From: Schizochytrium sp. TIO01 | Lineage: Eukaryota > Sar > Bigyra > Thraustochytrida > Thraustochytriidae | Direction: 5' to 3' | Assembly: GCA_004764695.1 (NCBI GenBank) | Contig: SMSO01000035.1 | Coordinates: forward strand, 1,672,001 to 1,736,000 | DNA length: 64,000 nt | In this document: positions 11,095 through 22,607 of the stretch, in pieces | Layout: each line of letters starts with the position of its first letter | How positions within the stretch are numbered: the stretch's first letter is position 1 | Translations under genes and position numbers: made by a program | The notes under the pieces: model-generated | Database searches by the model: none | What the model saw: the letters and a program-made list of their open reading frames with translations, nothing else | What the model was told of the DNA's origin: nothing

Positions 11095-13283
11095 GAAAAC
11101 TCACGTTAATGGTGCCCTAGTCTGGCAGTAATGCAGAACAACTGACGCAACGCAAGACCAGATTTAGATAACGACGAGTATCGTCTTTTCGCTTGGGATG
11201 CTGACAACGAGGGTCAGCTCCTAGCAATGTACTACAACCTCTCTCCCCGAAATGTCTTAGGTAAGTAGACATTTTCTTAGAATCATGCAAATGCGCATGG
11301 GTTCTACTTCGTAATTACTCACGGCGTAAATCCTTAATGCTTAGAGTAAACGAATGAGAACCTTCGAAGCTGAACTACTACCATCCATCATTTCACCCTT
11401 CTTGCTGAAAACAAAAGTAACTACGACTTTTGTCGAACACTTTAATAATGACTAGAAATCATAACTTTGCTAGAGTATTTTCTGTCAATTTTCCACTTTG
11501 CCGAACAAGATTTAAGAATCTCGGAAATACATTTGCAGCACCAGTACGATTCGCCTTTCGTAATTATCACTTTCAACATGCTCTATCTGACTTGTAACTT
11601 TAAGTTATCTGGTTGCGATCAGAAGAGACCGACTACCGGCTCAGAAACAGAATAGTCAGACTATGCTCCTTTGATCTTTGCGTGTTATGACAGTCTCGAG
11701 TCCTATGCAGTAAGCGATATTGTTGAATCAAGTAGGTGAAGGGGCAAAATCCCAAAGTACTATATCCATGTATATTAATTGTAGTCTAAAGTATTTGAGT
11801 TAAGGGCAAGAACTTAGCCTTGTAAATACACACGAGTTTGTGTGTCGAACGCATTCTTGATCAATTCTTTCAGTCTTGAAATTTCGAAATCTTGCGCTTG
11901 TGCTTGGCTTCATTTTTTCGTATTTTTATCTTGTTCGCATAGTCAAAGTCAAGTAAACCAGCTCCGACCATGACCGTCTTACAAGACCGTGCAGTTCATA
12001 CTGGCATTTGGTCAGTTCAGCTTAAACATAGCCAGTCACCCAGTCACCCAGTCAGTCAACCAGCTAGCCAGCTAGCCAGCCAGGCAGCCAGTCAGCCCAC
12101 TATCCCGTTCGCCTGGACGTCTACTCCGCCTAATATGTTGGCATAGAGCTGGTTTCTTCTGATTCTAAGCCTGCCAGATGTCAAAAGAGCCAACTAGGGT
12201 ATTTTGGTCCCTACCAGTCAATCATGAAGTCCGCCTGCGCACTTTACCAGACAAAAGGAGAATTGTCCACGGAGCCACGAGAATGTTCAGGACGTATCAA
12301 TGCAAAGCTCCGACAGTTTTAGTAGGGATTGATTGATCTTGCTGGAGGTCGAGCTGGATTTTCACTATCGAGCTAGAGAGTTTATCAAAATTCAGCAGCA
12401 GTTCTTTGGTGTCGCACGCTGTAAGCCACAATTGAGTCCAAGCCTGACCGAAGTCGAAGCTTCCATAATCACTAGAGTAGAATGGTGACTTGAGTGATAA
12501 CCGATCTAAGATTCCTTACTTTTGCATCCCTTCGCGTCATTAATGTCAAAGAGAAGTTCTTGTAGGAGCTTTGTGACTCAGATTCCTCGCGCATCTATAT
12601 ATTCTTCAGTACTTCTCTAGAGAGCTGTGATACTCTAGCTCTAGATAGTATTTGTTACCAGGTGCCTAGCAGTGTCTACCTACCTACTGTACTGTATAGA
12701 TAATTCTGGTTACTTTTCACCTACCCTACACACCTTGCAATCGAGAGTGGTCTAGTGCTCGGCCAATTCCCTGCCTTTGTTTGTTTTGCTTCTGATTCTG
12801 TTGGGTCATCGGTATGTTTCCTCTGCACATAGCTCGAGCATGGGCGGCGCATGCGCAGAAGGGATCATGCCCTGGGTTTCCTCCTCGATTGCTTCTCGAT
12901 TGGAAAGGGTGAATTCTTGCCCAATCCAAGAAATGTGAACCTCTCTAATTCAGCTCACCCCTCATGTCCCGAGTTCGAGTTCTTGGCGATCGAGTCGCGA
13001 CTCAATCCAAACAAAACCTCGCGCCCTTACGCGCTGCGCGAGCTGCCTGCAATCACCCCGGCTGCTCGAAACGCGACTCGGGAGGCCAGCGGTGCCCTGG
13101 CTGCTCGCCAAACGTCTGTTCGAAGAACTCCTCAAACGCAAGCTCGCGCCTTTGAAAGCGTTTTCTGTGTCTCGCGAATTCTTCATTTCACAAATGTGCT
13201 GGTACTGATCAGGCTGCGCCTCCGCGTTGGCGTTGGGCAGAGCTGCTCTTGGAGTACGAGCGGAGCGGAGACGAGCACGAATT

Positions 13284-13310
13284 CGAAATCGAAATCGAAA
13301 TCGAAATCGA
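13284..13310. repeat. CGAAAT hexanucleotide repeat
   Basis: About four and a half tandem copies of CGAAAT inside the large spacer. They encode alternating K/S, D/F or I/S strings in overlapping frames, which explains the spurious open frames on both strands. Confidence 0.85.
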
Positions 13311-14014
13311 TTGACCTTTCTCGAGGCAAGATCTGCTGCGCGTTTGGGGTGTTGACCTCGATTGTGGCGGACTGGAGGACCTGGAAACTGCTCGGACAGC
13401 CGGCGGCCGCTCGATCTGGCTTCGATTCCAATCGGCTTCGATTCCAATCGGCCTCGATTCCAATCGCTGACCGGCCCGTTCGCAGAGCGGTAGCCGCAAG
13501 CGGCGCCTGGGAATACGAATATGCGGATTTATTTGCGTCAACTTGTCCATCAACAGCGCCCTCGAACGGCAGCTAGCTAGCTAGCTCAGAGTGACTTGGA
13601 ACCACGAATTCGAAACTTGGGACTCCCAGTGATGAGCCAAGGCTCGTTCCGGCCCTCAAGCAGCCTCGCAGCATAGGAGGAAGGAGCCCAAGGGCGACAG
13701 ATTGATTTCATGCGGCGATTCGAATAACTGGATGCGGGGAAATGCAAAATGTCATGGCGAATGTACGTGTGTGCGCGAGTGAGTGAGTGAGTGAGTGTGT
13801 GTTTGTGCGGGTACTTGGAGGGAGGAAAGAAGTACTTGGAAAGGAACCGAATGACAGATGGAGGATAGAGGACATGGAGGAAAACAGTCCCGAGGGAAAC
13901 TGATCGTGGACGCTGGAGAGAACGATCGACCAATTCATGAGGGGACTTTGCATGTGCAGCCAGAGTTCATCAACGCAGGTCCTGAAGGTGGTACAAGGCA
14001 GCCGAGGAGAGAGT

Positions 14015-14047
14015 AGATAGCTAGATAGCTAGCTAGCTAGCTAGCTA
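14015..14047. repeat. TAGC tetranucleotide repeat
   Basis: Tandem TAGC/TAGA units in the large spacer. Short TAGC runs recur elsewhere (for example 13570-13586), so this tetramer is a favoured local microsatellite. Confidence 0.8.
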
Positions 14048-15118
14048 AGCAGCTCAAGCACATTATTTTCATAAAAACTGGTCACTGCGGTGGTCGGTTA
14101 GTCGGTTGGCGGACCGATCGGCCATAAAGCGCAAGGCCAAAGAGGAATTGCGTGTCTCGGAGAGTCCTTCGAGGTACCTTGAGATTGATGAAAAGATGAA
14201 AAGGAATGCAGCAGTACTGAGTTCCCCATACGCTGTAGATTAATTAAATGATACTGTATACTAAACAACTGCAGAGTATAGGCCTACCCAGGCTAGGGGC
14301 AAAGGACTCAGAGTTTATTTTTCATCGAACGGTTCAACTTCGATTTGTAAAGTGTAGAACGCGTAGGTACTACCCAGGAATTGGACCTTGTCTGCGCCCA
14401 AAGCATGGTCGCAACGCATGCTTTGTTCTTGAATTTCTTTTTAAGCTCAAGGACAAGGGTACTCTACTTGGCTGGCTGAAGTAAACATATGGCTCAGGAG
14501 CTAGCTCTCCAAAGAGTTTCTACGTTTACGTCTGTTGGTTATTATTGTGCTCGTTCACAATCTCGAGATGGAGCGCTTCAATTTGCTCATGCGTTTTAGA
14601 TTAATTGGAAAAAAAAGGAGAAAACAAATTCGATCAGATACTTACTCCTCATACCTCCTCATACTGTGTAGTGCATTGTTTTTTATTAATGAAGAAAAGC
14701 AGCCATCATCACGGTTAAACGATGCTACTTCGATCGATCGCTCGTTCGATATGCTTTAAAGCTCAACGCAGGCAGCACTCTGATAGACCTCCTACTTGGA
14801 GATTATGCAAGGCATATCATACATAGATACACAAATCGTGTTCTTGCAGTCTCAAGCACGAGCACATCCGAACTCCGCTCTGCCGATTCTGCGATCAATT
14901 GAGCGAATGATCAATCGCACTTAACTCGTATCCTAGTAGCTAGTATCTACTGCTAGTATCTACTGCGTAGCTATTCATATCTCTAGAGCTCAGGTACTGA
15001 CAGACTAGCGAGAGGACTTAGGTAATCCTAAGGCGAGGGTGAGTGACTCAAATCGTTGGTCGATTTTAATCCAAAGTCGTTCTATTTGCGAGTTTTTTAA
15101 TTCGCAATCGCAGTGTCA

Positions 15119-15253
15119 ATGGCGCTCACGACAACAGTGATTCGGGGCGGCCAAGAACGCCGGAAACTCGATCCCGACGAGAGACTCGGTGATGGAGATG
15201 ACGGCGTCGAGTTCGACGCGCAAACCTATGCTGCGCAAAGCCTCCATATGTAA
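15119..15253 (+). CDS. Possible 44-residue small ORF in the large spacer
   Basis: An ATG-initiated frame of 44 codons ending in TAA. The product is polar and acidic in its second half (LDPDERLGDGDDGVEFDA) and free of the low-complexity bias of surrounding frames. The stop lies within ATGTAAAT, which also resembles a 5' splice site, so this could be a first exon; I could not identify a convincing second exon. No family recognised. Reported only as a candidate. Confidence 0.15.
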   Translation: MALTTTVIRGGQERRKLDPDERLGDGDDGVEFDAQTYAAQSLHM

Positions 15254-16106
15254 ATTTGTGCAACATCTTGCCTCAAAGTTTGGAGCTGTTCAACGCGTAC
15301 TAGTCGCGATACTCAGGCAACTTGACTGCGCGAAGGGTCTGCGTATCTGTCTTTGAGGACACATACTCCCATTGTTATTCAAGTATGGTTATTTCTCTTT
15401 TATCTTTATCTATTTCTTTTTTGATTATTTAATTAATCAAAAGAGCTCTTCAAAGTTTCTAAAACAACTAATAAGAAAAACTTTAATCTTCTTTAATTTT
15501 CTTTAATCAATTCATAATTTTAAAATAATGATAACAATAATAAGTGGCAGTAGGTTCCAAAAAAAAATATGACAAAAGATCGATCATCGGAACAAACCGT
15601 AGGACCTCCCTAGCTCCTATTCTAGTGCTTTGAGTTCTGTTGTTTTGGACCTCGTGTTTTAAAAGAGGGCGTGGGATCCGCGACTTGCTTACCTCGCGCG
15701 CTTTGTGATCTTCAGGACCCGCAACAGATCGCAAACTCCAACTCTTCTTGGGATCGATCAGCTGATCGGTTGGCCTTCCCTCCTGCCTGCCTGGTAGAAG
15801 CAAGCGATACTACCTAATCTTCTACCTACTCAGCTCATATAATTCATTGAGCGAGCGCACACTGGCTGGAGTGAGGCAAGTTGGATCTGAGTGGACAAGA
15901 GCGACGACTTCAGGTTGGTCTTCGAGTTGAACGAGCACTTGATCCCGGAGACTCGTAAGCTGGAAATCGCATCTAAGACAGCCAGGATTGCAAGCTGAGT
16001 CTGGGGTCTGAAGGAAGACTCGGGAGCGAATTTGAGGTAGCTACCGATTGCCTCGTGCTTGCTGACGCCACTGCAGATTTAGGTGCGATTGTCCATTGTC
16101 GATTTC

Positions 16107-16155
16107 AGCTGCTCCTGCTGCTGCTGCTCCTGCTGCTGCTGCTGCTCCTGCTGCT
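16107..16155. repeat. CTG/CTC trinucleotide repeat
   Basis: Interrupted (CTG)n with periodic CTC units over about 50 bases in the large spacer. No supported coding frame overlaps it. Confidence 0.85.
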
Positions 16156-18873
16156 TCTCGTCTCGTGTAGACGCCATTAGCGCCCTGATCTGACGAATTT
16201 AGCTACTCCTCAAGAGCAGTTCGGTGGACCACGAGGCAGCAATTCTTGCAGGTACCCAGGTGGCACCAACTGCTTGTGCAAGCAAGCAAACAACCTTGCA
16301 AAAGTCGCGTGGACACTCGTGAATTTGATATCTTCGATCGCCTCCCTAAAATCGCCGCCGTTCTTCATCTTGCGGATCCTGGCGAAGGTCGTGGGTACTG
16401 AGCGAGCGAACGAGAGAGCGAGAGAGCGAGAGAGAGAGAGCAGGCGGACGAACCAAGTCCATTCCACTACACCGCAACGAGGCTGCATTCGTCACTTAAG
16501 TCAGCCTGTCAGTCTCTGCGTTTGGAGACATTCGCCCCAAAGACCGAAACGACTGCACTCTCAAACAAGAACTCAGAGTCAGGCAGTCGCACAAACCAAA
16601 AGTCTCTCTGCTCATTGTCAATTCACCATCTATCAGCTGCCCAGAATTATCCTTTGTGTATTCGAGGAGCACGGACGACCTGCGAAGCTGGCCAGAGCAA
16701 TACCTCCTTGCGAGAGAGCGGCGAGTTGACTTCTTCTTCTTCTTCTTCTTCTTCACCATCGATAAGAGAAGAGCCATCGATTAGAGCCATCGCCATCACC
16801 TGGATTGGAGATCTGACTTAGCGCGCTCGGCACTTCAGAGCGAGCGAATTAACCCGCGCAGGGCCAGCAAGAGTAACAGAAACCGCCCATTCAGCTGCGA
16901 TCCCTTTGGTCTGAAACCGAATTCCGAATTCTGAATCCCAAATTCTGGTCGAAGAGCAGTTTAGTTCGGAGCACCCCGTGTGACTCATAAACCGCTCCGG
17001 TTCAGGATTTACAACAGAACTTCGAGCCGCTCGCCCGCTCGAATCCGCCCACAGGCCGGAGCCCGCTTACCTGACTGACGCCAACCGCCTGCACCTCTGT
17101 GGCCGTGCATGCACCATCAGGCATCGAGATAGCTCAAACCTGTAGTATTTGCGTATTTGCTTTTGCTAATCCGGTGTGTGCGCAGGAGGTCGTGCATACA
17201 TACTATCGATCGAATTTGGGAGCCTATAGGCAGTACTAGAGGCTCTCTCTAGGGTGGCCCCTTTCTTTCTGTCTGCCGGTCTGTGTGCATAGAGTGTGTA
17301 CCGTGCATTTCCTTGCATAGAAATCTGGGGAAAGGAAGGGCCTCGGCTGGTATCTTCTATCTTTTCCTTGCTTCGGCCTGTTTTTGGTCCTTGATTCTGG
17401 AGGAGGAGGGGACGCTACGGCTGCCAGTTGGCAGGCCTGAAGAGATCCGGGAGTGCTGGCAGACTAGCTCTACATTTGGGGCAAGGAGAGGGCCCTGTGC
17501 TGGAAAAGGAGCAACAGTTAGTTGTCAGGATACCAACAAATAGACAAACAAACACACTAACTAAGAGCTTGGAGGACACACGTTTGGCCCTGCAGGACTT
17601 GCGATAAGAGCTTTGCTTAATTTTATTGTCTTGTGAGGGAGACATTCCTGCATAGCATTATAGCTGGCGTGATAAATAGTGCTGGCTGAAGGCTGCGAAC
17701 GAGCGAATTTAGCTGAGTCAAGACCTAAATTTGGTTGGCTTTCACTTACCTTTTGGTGGAAAGTTGTTTGGGATTTTGGGTATTATTTGCTCATTCTTTC
17801 ATTCTTTCGTTCTTTCATTTGTTCACGGCCTTTTCTTTCCTTTTCGATTTCTTACAATTTTGTAAAAGAGAAGTAAAAAGGACGAGAAAACACTTTGCTC
17901 GCAGTTTGGCTAAAGTTACTTCTAACGCTGAGCCATTCGCGTGCGTGGAAGCAGGAGCCGGCAGGGTCCTTGAATAGGACGTGCGCTCGAACGCAGAGTC
18001 CTCCGAGCTTCGATCTCTTCAAGTTCATTTGGGCCATCTTTCTGCTTTTTTTTGCGGACTTTCTTCTTCCTGTCTGTTCAATCGTGAGGTACATTTCTAA
18101 AAAAAGAGAAAGAAAAAAAGAAAGAAAAAAGGAAACCACGACGGTGGCACCATCACCCTTGCCTGCTAACGTTTAGCCTAAGGGGCTCCTCTAGGTGTTC
18201 TGTTCATCATACACAGCATACATAGTACTCTCGGAGGCAGCTAGCTAGGTGAAAGAACGCTCTCTTGATTGCGCCAAGGCTTGAGGAAACCTGCACTTCC
18301 GACTCGGGAGGCAGATCAATCCATTGATCGATCGACTCAACCAACAAACCAACCCACCCGCCCGTCAATCAGTCGGCTTTGAGCACGGCCTGGGTGCGAC
18401 TCGTCCGTGAGACAGCAGCCATATTTGCCAACTCCGATTCTTCGAGCAGCAAAGAAAGCAAGTCCTGCCTTGCAGTTAGCTGACCATACTACCTACCTAC
18501 TATTGGAAGGTAGTCAGTGAGAGGTCGGCCAGCTAACTAACTGTCTTCTCATTCGTTCATTCTTTCATTCGTTGGCTCACTCTTTCTATCACTAGCACTC
18601 GACTATCCGCCCGCTAGCAGGTGGTAGGCCGTGGAAACGTGGAGAGCGCACGTTTTGGCTTTCTTTAAGAATTTGTTTGAAAGTTGGCCTTTTCGTTTGA
18701 AAAGGACTCAGACTTCGTTCTTTCTTTCCTGGTGTTCGTTCTTTGGGTAGGAGTAGGTAGCAGACAGTAGGGCTGCAGCCGTTCCGAGGGAAGAAGGGAG
18801 GAAGAAAGAGAGAGGAAAAGAAAGGAAAGAAAGCCGAAGGGCCATAAATAAAATTAAAAAAAAGAAAAAAAGA

Positions 18874-18908
18874 AAAAGAAAGAAAGAAAGAAAGAAAGAA
18901 AGAAAAAA
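18874..18908. repeat. GAAA tetranucleotide repeat in a purine-rich tract
   Basis: Tandem GAAA units within a longer G/A-only region (about 18790-18930), 450-570 bases upstream of the PAP2 start codon. A strand-asymmetric polypurine tract near a promoter is noteworthy, but no function can be assigned. Confidence 0.85.
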
Positions 18909-19202
18909 AGACGGAAATTAGAAGAAAGAAGTCTCACTTCAGTTCATCTCATTCTTCTCCCCTTCGCTCGCTCATTCATTCATCCATTCATTCATTCACC
19001 CACCGACCCACCCAGCTGAACAGCACAGAGCTGCAGCAGCAGTGGACTTCAGACAGTGCGACTCCGAAGCGGCTGTCCCTCCGGAAAAGCTCTGACGCTT
19101 GGCGGATTTGGACGTCGCTTTCTCTGATTGCTTCTGCGCCGCCATCTTCCATAAAGTACTACCCAAGTACTCCTTTGCTTTGGCTTCTTTGGTTTCTTTG
19201 GG

Positions 19203-19235
19203 TTGTTTGTTTGTTTGTTTGTTTGTTTGTTTTTT
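19203..19235. repeat. TTTG tetranucleotide repeat
   Basis: About eight tandem GTTT units ending in a poly-T run, roughly 130 bases upstream of the PAP2 start codon, probably in its promoter or leader. Confidence 0.85.
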
Positions 19236-19361
19236 CTTCTCTCGAGCTGTGTCGTTGAGGGAGACCACCACCCCTAAGTAGGAGTCGACTAGACGCGGGG
19301 TAGGACTCGGAGAGCACAGAACGGCACAGCCCAGCGTGGAGTACATCAGAAGGGAAAGCAA

Positions 19362-20510
19362 ATGCTAATAATGCGGAAGTCTGAGCTGGACTTGGAGAAT
19401 CGACAAGGCACTGTGGACGCGAACCAGGAGACGACGGAATCCAGGGAGAGGACGGGTAAGAAAAGCTCTCGCGCAAGCCAGTCTGGGGCTTCTGCAGGCG
19501 GTGCAGGGGACTCGCCGCAAGGTGCTATGGAGGGTTATTCTGCGTATGACATTGAGAGAGGCGACTCGAGGGCTTCGTCCACAGAGCATCCTCATGGGGT
19601 GTTGCCGTACAGGGTGAACAGGCCCTTAGGTATTGTGCTTTACTATGGCCTGGACTGGTTGGCAACTATTGCGATTGGTATTACGTGCTACTTCTCGCAG
19701 CTTGGAACTCACACCGAGCGGTTCTACCTCGAAACAGACTACTCGTTTATGTACCCGTACCATGAAGATACCATCTCGGTGGCATTGCTGGCAGTCTTGG
19801 GATGCGTAGTTCCTATCATCATTGTCATCTTTGTGGAAGCCTTCTTCTTCTGGCGCATGCGCGCTTGGCCCGTGGTGCTTGATATGCATCACTTCGCTCT
19901 GAGCTTTTTCCAGGCCCATACCCTGGTGCAGCTCATTACAATTGTACTCAAGCGCTATGTGGGTCGCCTTCGCCCAAGTGCTTTTGCTCGACAGACAGAC
20001 AGCATTGGGGGTTGGAACGAGGCATATCCCAGTGGCCACACATCAATGATTTTCACAGGCATGATATTCCTTGCCTTGTTCCTCAGTGGTAAATTTGGTG
20101 TATTTAGCAGTCATGGTATTCTGTCTAGCATCGGCCCCATCCGCCAAGCAGACCCTTTCCGTGGTTCCTATATTCTTGGCCTCCTCTTTGTGGTTGCGCC
20201 CGTTTCTTTGGCACTCTATGTGGCAACCTCGAGGCTTGTTGACTATGCGCATGATTTTAGCGACGTTAATGCAGGAGCAGTTCTCGGAGCCTTTGGTGCA
20301 TGGTTCGCTTATAATCTCAGCTACCCGTCCATCTCGGATCCTCGTAGTGCTTTGCCGCGCCCTCTTGCTCACCTTCACCGTTTTGAGAAGGATTGGATCC
20401 AGTACTATCTTTGCAAGGTCGGCACTGCAGAAAATAACATGCCGTTGCAGTCTGCTCCCCGGCGCACGTCTGAGGCAGAGATGGCAGGCCTCGATCGTGA
20501 ACGCAGCTAA
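19362..20510 (+). CDS. PAP2-superfamily lipid phosphate phosphatase
   Basis: A 382-residue, six-helix membrane phosphatase of the lipid phosphate phosphatase type (phosphatidate, diacylglycerol pyrophosphate or lysophosphatidate as likely substrates). All three catalytic motifs of the PAP2 family are intact: KxxxxxxRP at residues 197-205, PSGH at 223-226, and SRxxxxxHxxxD at 290-301, with the nucleophile His297 and the proton-donor His226. Hydrophobic helices flank these motifs in the usual order. An N-terminal tail of about 85 residues, rich in Ser/Arg/Glu, is longer than in compact family members and is likely cytosolic. An alternative start at the second ATG (19371) would remove three residues. 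Single exon. It converges on the downstream DRC10-like gene. Function in membrane lipid and triacylglycerol metabolism follows from the family; exact substrate cannot be read from sequence. Confidence 0.92.
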   Translation: MLIMRKSELDLENRQGTVDANQETTESRERTGKKSSRASQSGASAGGAGDSPQGAMEGYSAYDIERGDSRASSTEHPHGVLPYRVNRPLGIVLYYGLDWLATIAIGITCYFSQLGTHTERFYLETDYSFMYPYHEDTISVALLAVLGCVVPIIIVIFVEAFFFWRMRAWPVVLDMHHFALSFFQAHTLVQLITIVLKRYVGRLRPSAFARQTDSIGGWNEAYPSGHTSMIFTGMIFLALFLSGKFGVFSSHGILSSIGPIRQADPFRGSYILGLLFVVAPVSLALYVATSRLVDYAHDFSDVNAGAVLGAFGAWFAYNLSYPSISDPRSALPRPLAHLHRFEKDWIQYYLCKVGTAENNMPLQSAPRRTSEAEMAGLDRERS

Positions 20511-21395
20511 ATTTCACTTTGAAATTCCATTTCTGTCAACCTAGATTTGGTAGCTACTTTAATCTTTGTCTTCCGTGAGGTCACTTTCTTGGGGCTAGCG
20601 TACGAAACCCGCGAGCCCCCCACCCACCCACAAATCTCTGGTGGCATGTTTTTTTCTTACTTCGAGTTGCTTCTTTTGTTTATGCCATGCTGTCCAATAC
20701 TGGTGAACCAGTAATGATTATTATTACGTTTTTGTGATAGGCCAACCTGATTTTCTGTGTGCGCACTCGATCCGTCCCATTTTCTTTTCCTAATTCCATA
20801 TATTTTGTCTTCAGACTGTTACCGGTCATTGACAATCGACAGTAAGAGGTCTTACTAATATAAAAAAATTCAGTGTTTTTCTTTCAAACATTAAGCCATC
20901 GGAATGCTTTATTCATTGATAGTCGTCAGGCAATATGTCAAAACATAAGATGGATAAGTTGGAGCCCAAAACTTACCATATTATAGTCATTTACAGTAGG
21001 GGCATATGCGCCGTTTGCTTCAACTTTGGTTAGTCAATGGCATTTTCCTTATTCTAGGTTTATGAGTGAAAGCTGCCTGATGCCGGGCTGTATTTGAAGT
21101 TCGAGGAGAAGACAGGCATAAACAGATTCAACAAGTCATATTAAAAATCATTCGCAAGAGGGACCACTTCGTTTCAAAGAGTACAAGTTTTCTTAAAATC
21201 TAGCTACTCCTTTTGGTAGATGTGCAAATAAGCGTCATCAGACATCATCAGTTTTATTCTACTAAAACTAACAAAGAAAAAAACAAAAAATGGTCATGAA
21301 TACAGTATTAAAATGGAAAACAACAGGGAGGAAATGATCAGTGAGTAATGTATCTGGGACAAATTTGCAAGAGATGTCTTTTCAACAAACTACCA
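20511..21395. other. Convergent 3' intergenic region
   Basis: About 0.9 kb between the 3' ends of the PAP2 gene (+) and the DRC10-like gene (-). AT-rich and presumably made of the two 3' untranslated regions. No other gene seen. Confidence 0.6.
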
Positions 21396-22607
21396 TTACT
21401 TCTTCTTGCCACCCTTCTTGCCCTTTTTCATATTCTGAACCAGAAGACGGCCTTGGTAGCCACGGAAAAGCTTTTGAATTGAAGCAGCGCCATAATCGCG
21501 TGCACGATCATCAGCAGTTTGCTCGTAAACAAATTTCGCCCATTCTTCTTCTTCTTTTGCAATGCGCGCGTTTTCAGTATCGACCCTGTCAAAGTGATCT
21601 TCTAACTGATTAACACGTTTGATTTCTGCATCATAAAGTTCTCGAAGCCGGTCAAGCTGGTCCTTTTTCGCACCAAGCTCTACATCATATTTATCAATTT
21701 CTGCATTAGCCTCAGTCTCTGCTTTACCCTTTTTCTTCGCCAACCCTGTTTCCTTTTCTTCCATGTCAAGGGTTAACTTGTCGAGTTCCTCAGTCAGCTT
21801 TGCCTCTTCGGTGCGTAACTCAGTACAGACCTTATTGTGCTCATCATCGAGCTCCTTCCGTTGGTTTCGAATCTCATTTGCAAGATTGGTCTCTTCTTGT
21901 TCTGCAATTTGTTTGATATCGCGAAGTTCAGCTTCAAGCTTGCGAATATGAGCGTCCATCTCACTTAAAGTACGATTCCGCCCCCGTCTTGCGATTGCAA
22001 GCTCTGACTGTAACGTGGCTCGGTCCTCCTCCGCGTCATGCTCACGAGTAGCAACGTTTTGCAACAGCTCCTTCTCGGCATGCTCCTCTTCTACGGTAGT
22101 CGTAAGAGCACGGAAAACAACATTTCGCAATCCTGCAAGGCAATCAGCTAGCGCTTCACTTGTGACTTCACGTACAAACATTTTATCATGATCACTTCCA
22201 CTTAAATCAGCCTTCGATTCACTCATGTGAGAGATTCGATACTCAGGAGCACCATCATCTGCTAGTTTTGCCTCCTCTCGTGCAACAATATCCTCGAGAA
22301 CCTCGTTTGCGTTGTGGTCATCACGGAGTAGGCGGCAAAGCGTTCGTGTGTTACCCCGAAGCTTTTTCTCGATCTGTGCAAGAACATCTGTACTCCGGCG
22401 TCGCTCTTGTGCTACAACTAGAGCCTCTTCGAGTTGGTATTGTGACTCAAGACTATTTAGTACTTGTGTGCAATTTTTCGTCTCAAGCGCTTGAAAGATT
22501 GTGGCGCTTGCCAGCTCTGGCACCCTTGCAAGACAAGCAAATTGCTCCAGAGCATCGCCGAGCACACTAATTACCCTCTGTGCCTCCACATGTGACAATT
22601 TCTCCAT
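21396..22607 (-). CDS. DRC10/IQCD-like axonemal coiled-coil protein with IQ motif
   Basis: A 403-residue protein from the ATG at 22607; the open frame continues 17 codons upstream only to a TTG. The N-terminal block (about 4-60) has the EAQRVISVLGDALEQ and LNSLESQYQLEEAL pattern typical of DRC10/IQCD. A long coiled coil with heavy E/K/R/L content follows (about 170-365). Near the C-terminus is an IQ motif (IQKLFRGYQGR, 377-387), then a Lys-rich tail (KKGKKGGKKK), which DRC9 and DRC10 share. These proteins are subunits of the nexin-dynein regulatory complex that links outer doublet microtubules in motile flagella; the IQ motif binds calmodulin-like proteins. Its presence implies a flagellated stage such as a zoospore. 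DRC9/IQCG is the main alternative. Confidence 0.72.
   Translation of the reverse strand: MEKLSHVEAQRVISVLGDALEQFACLARVPELASATIFQALETKNCTQVLNSLESQYQLEEALVVAQERRRSTDVLAQIEKKLRGNTRTLCRLLRDDHNANEVLEDIVAREEAKLADDGAPEYRISHMSESKADLSGSDHDKMFVREVTSEALADCLAGLRNVVFRALTTTVEEEHAEKELLQNVATREHDAEEDRATLQSELAIARRGRNRTLSEMDAHIRKLEAELRDIKQIAEQEETNLANEIRNQRKELDDEHNKVCTELRTEEAKLTEELDKLTLDMEEKETGLAKKKGKAETEANAEIDKYDVELGAKKDQLDRLRELYDAEIKRVNQLEDHFDRVDTENARIAKEEEEWAKFVYEQTADDRARDYGAASIQKLFRGYQGRLLVQNMKKGKKGGKKK

Larger units (their letters stand above)
11095..19361. other. 8.3-kb gene-poor spacer rich in microsatellites
   Basis: No convincing coding sequence in more than 8 kb. It carries many simple repeats: CAGT/CAGC-type (12020-12100), CGAAAT (13284-13310), GAGT (13770-13798), TAGC (14015-14047), CTG/CTC (16107-16155), GA (16420-16440), CTT (16730-16755), GAAA (18874-18908) and TTTG (19203-19235). 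The longest open frames (for example 12851-13576 plus and 12962-13447 minus) overlap each other in several phases and run through the repeats, as expected of low-complexity DNA rather than genes. The stretch is likely regulatory or untranslated sequence upstream of the PAP2 gene, or it hides an intron-rich gene I cannot resolve. Confidence 0.5.

Noticed and set aside
12851..13576. 241-codon plus-strand frame and overlapping 161-codon minus-strand frame
   Set aside because: No ATG-led conserved product, passes through the CGAAAT repeat, and frames on both strands are open at once, as expected of compositionally biased DNA.
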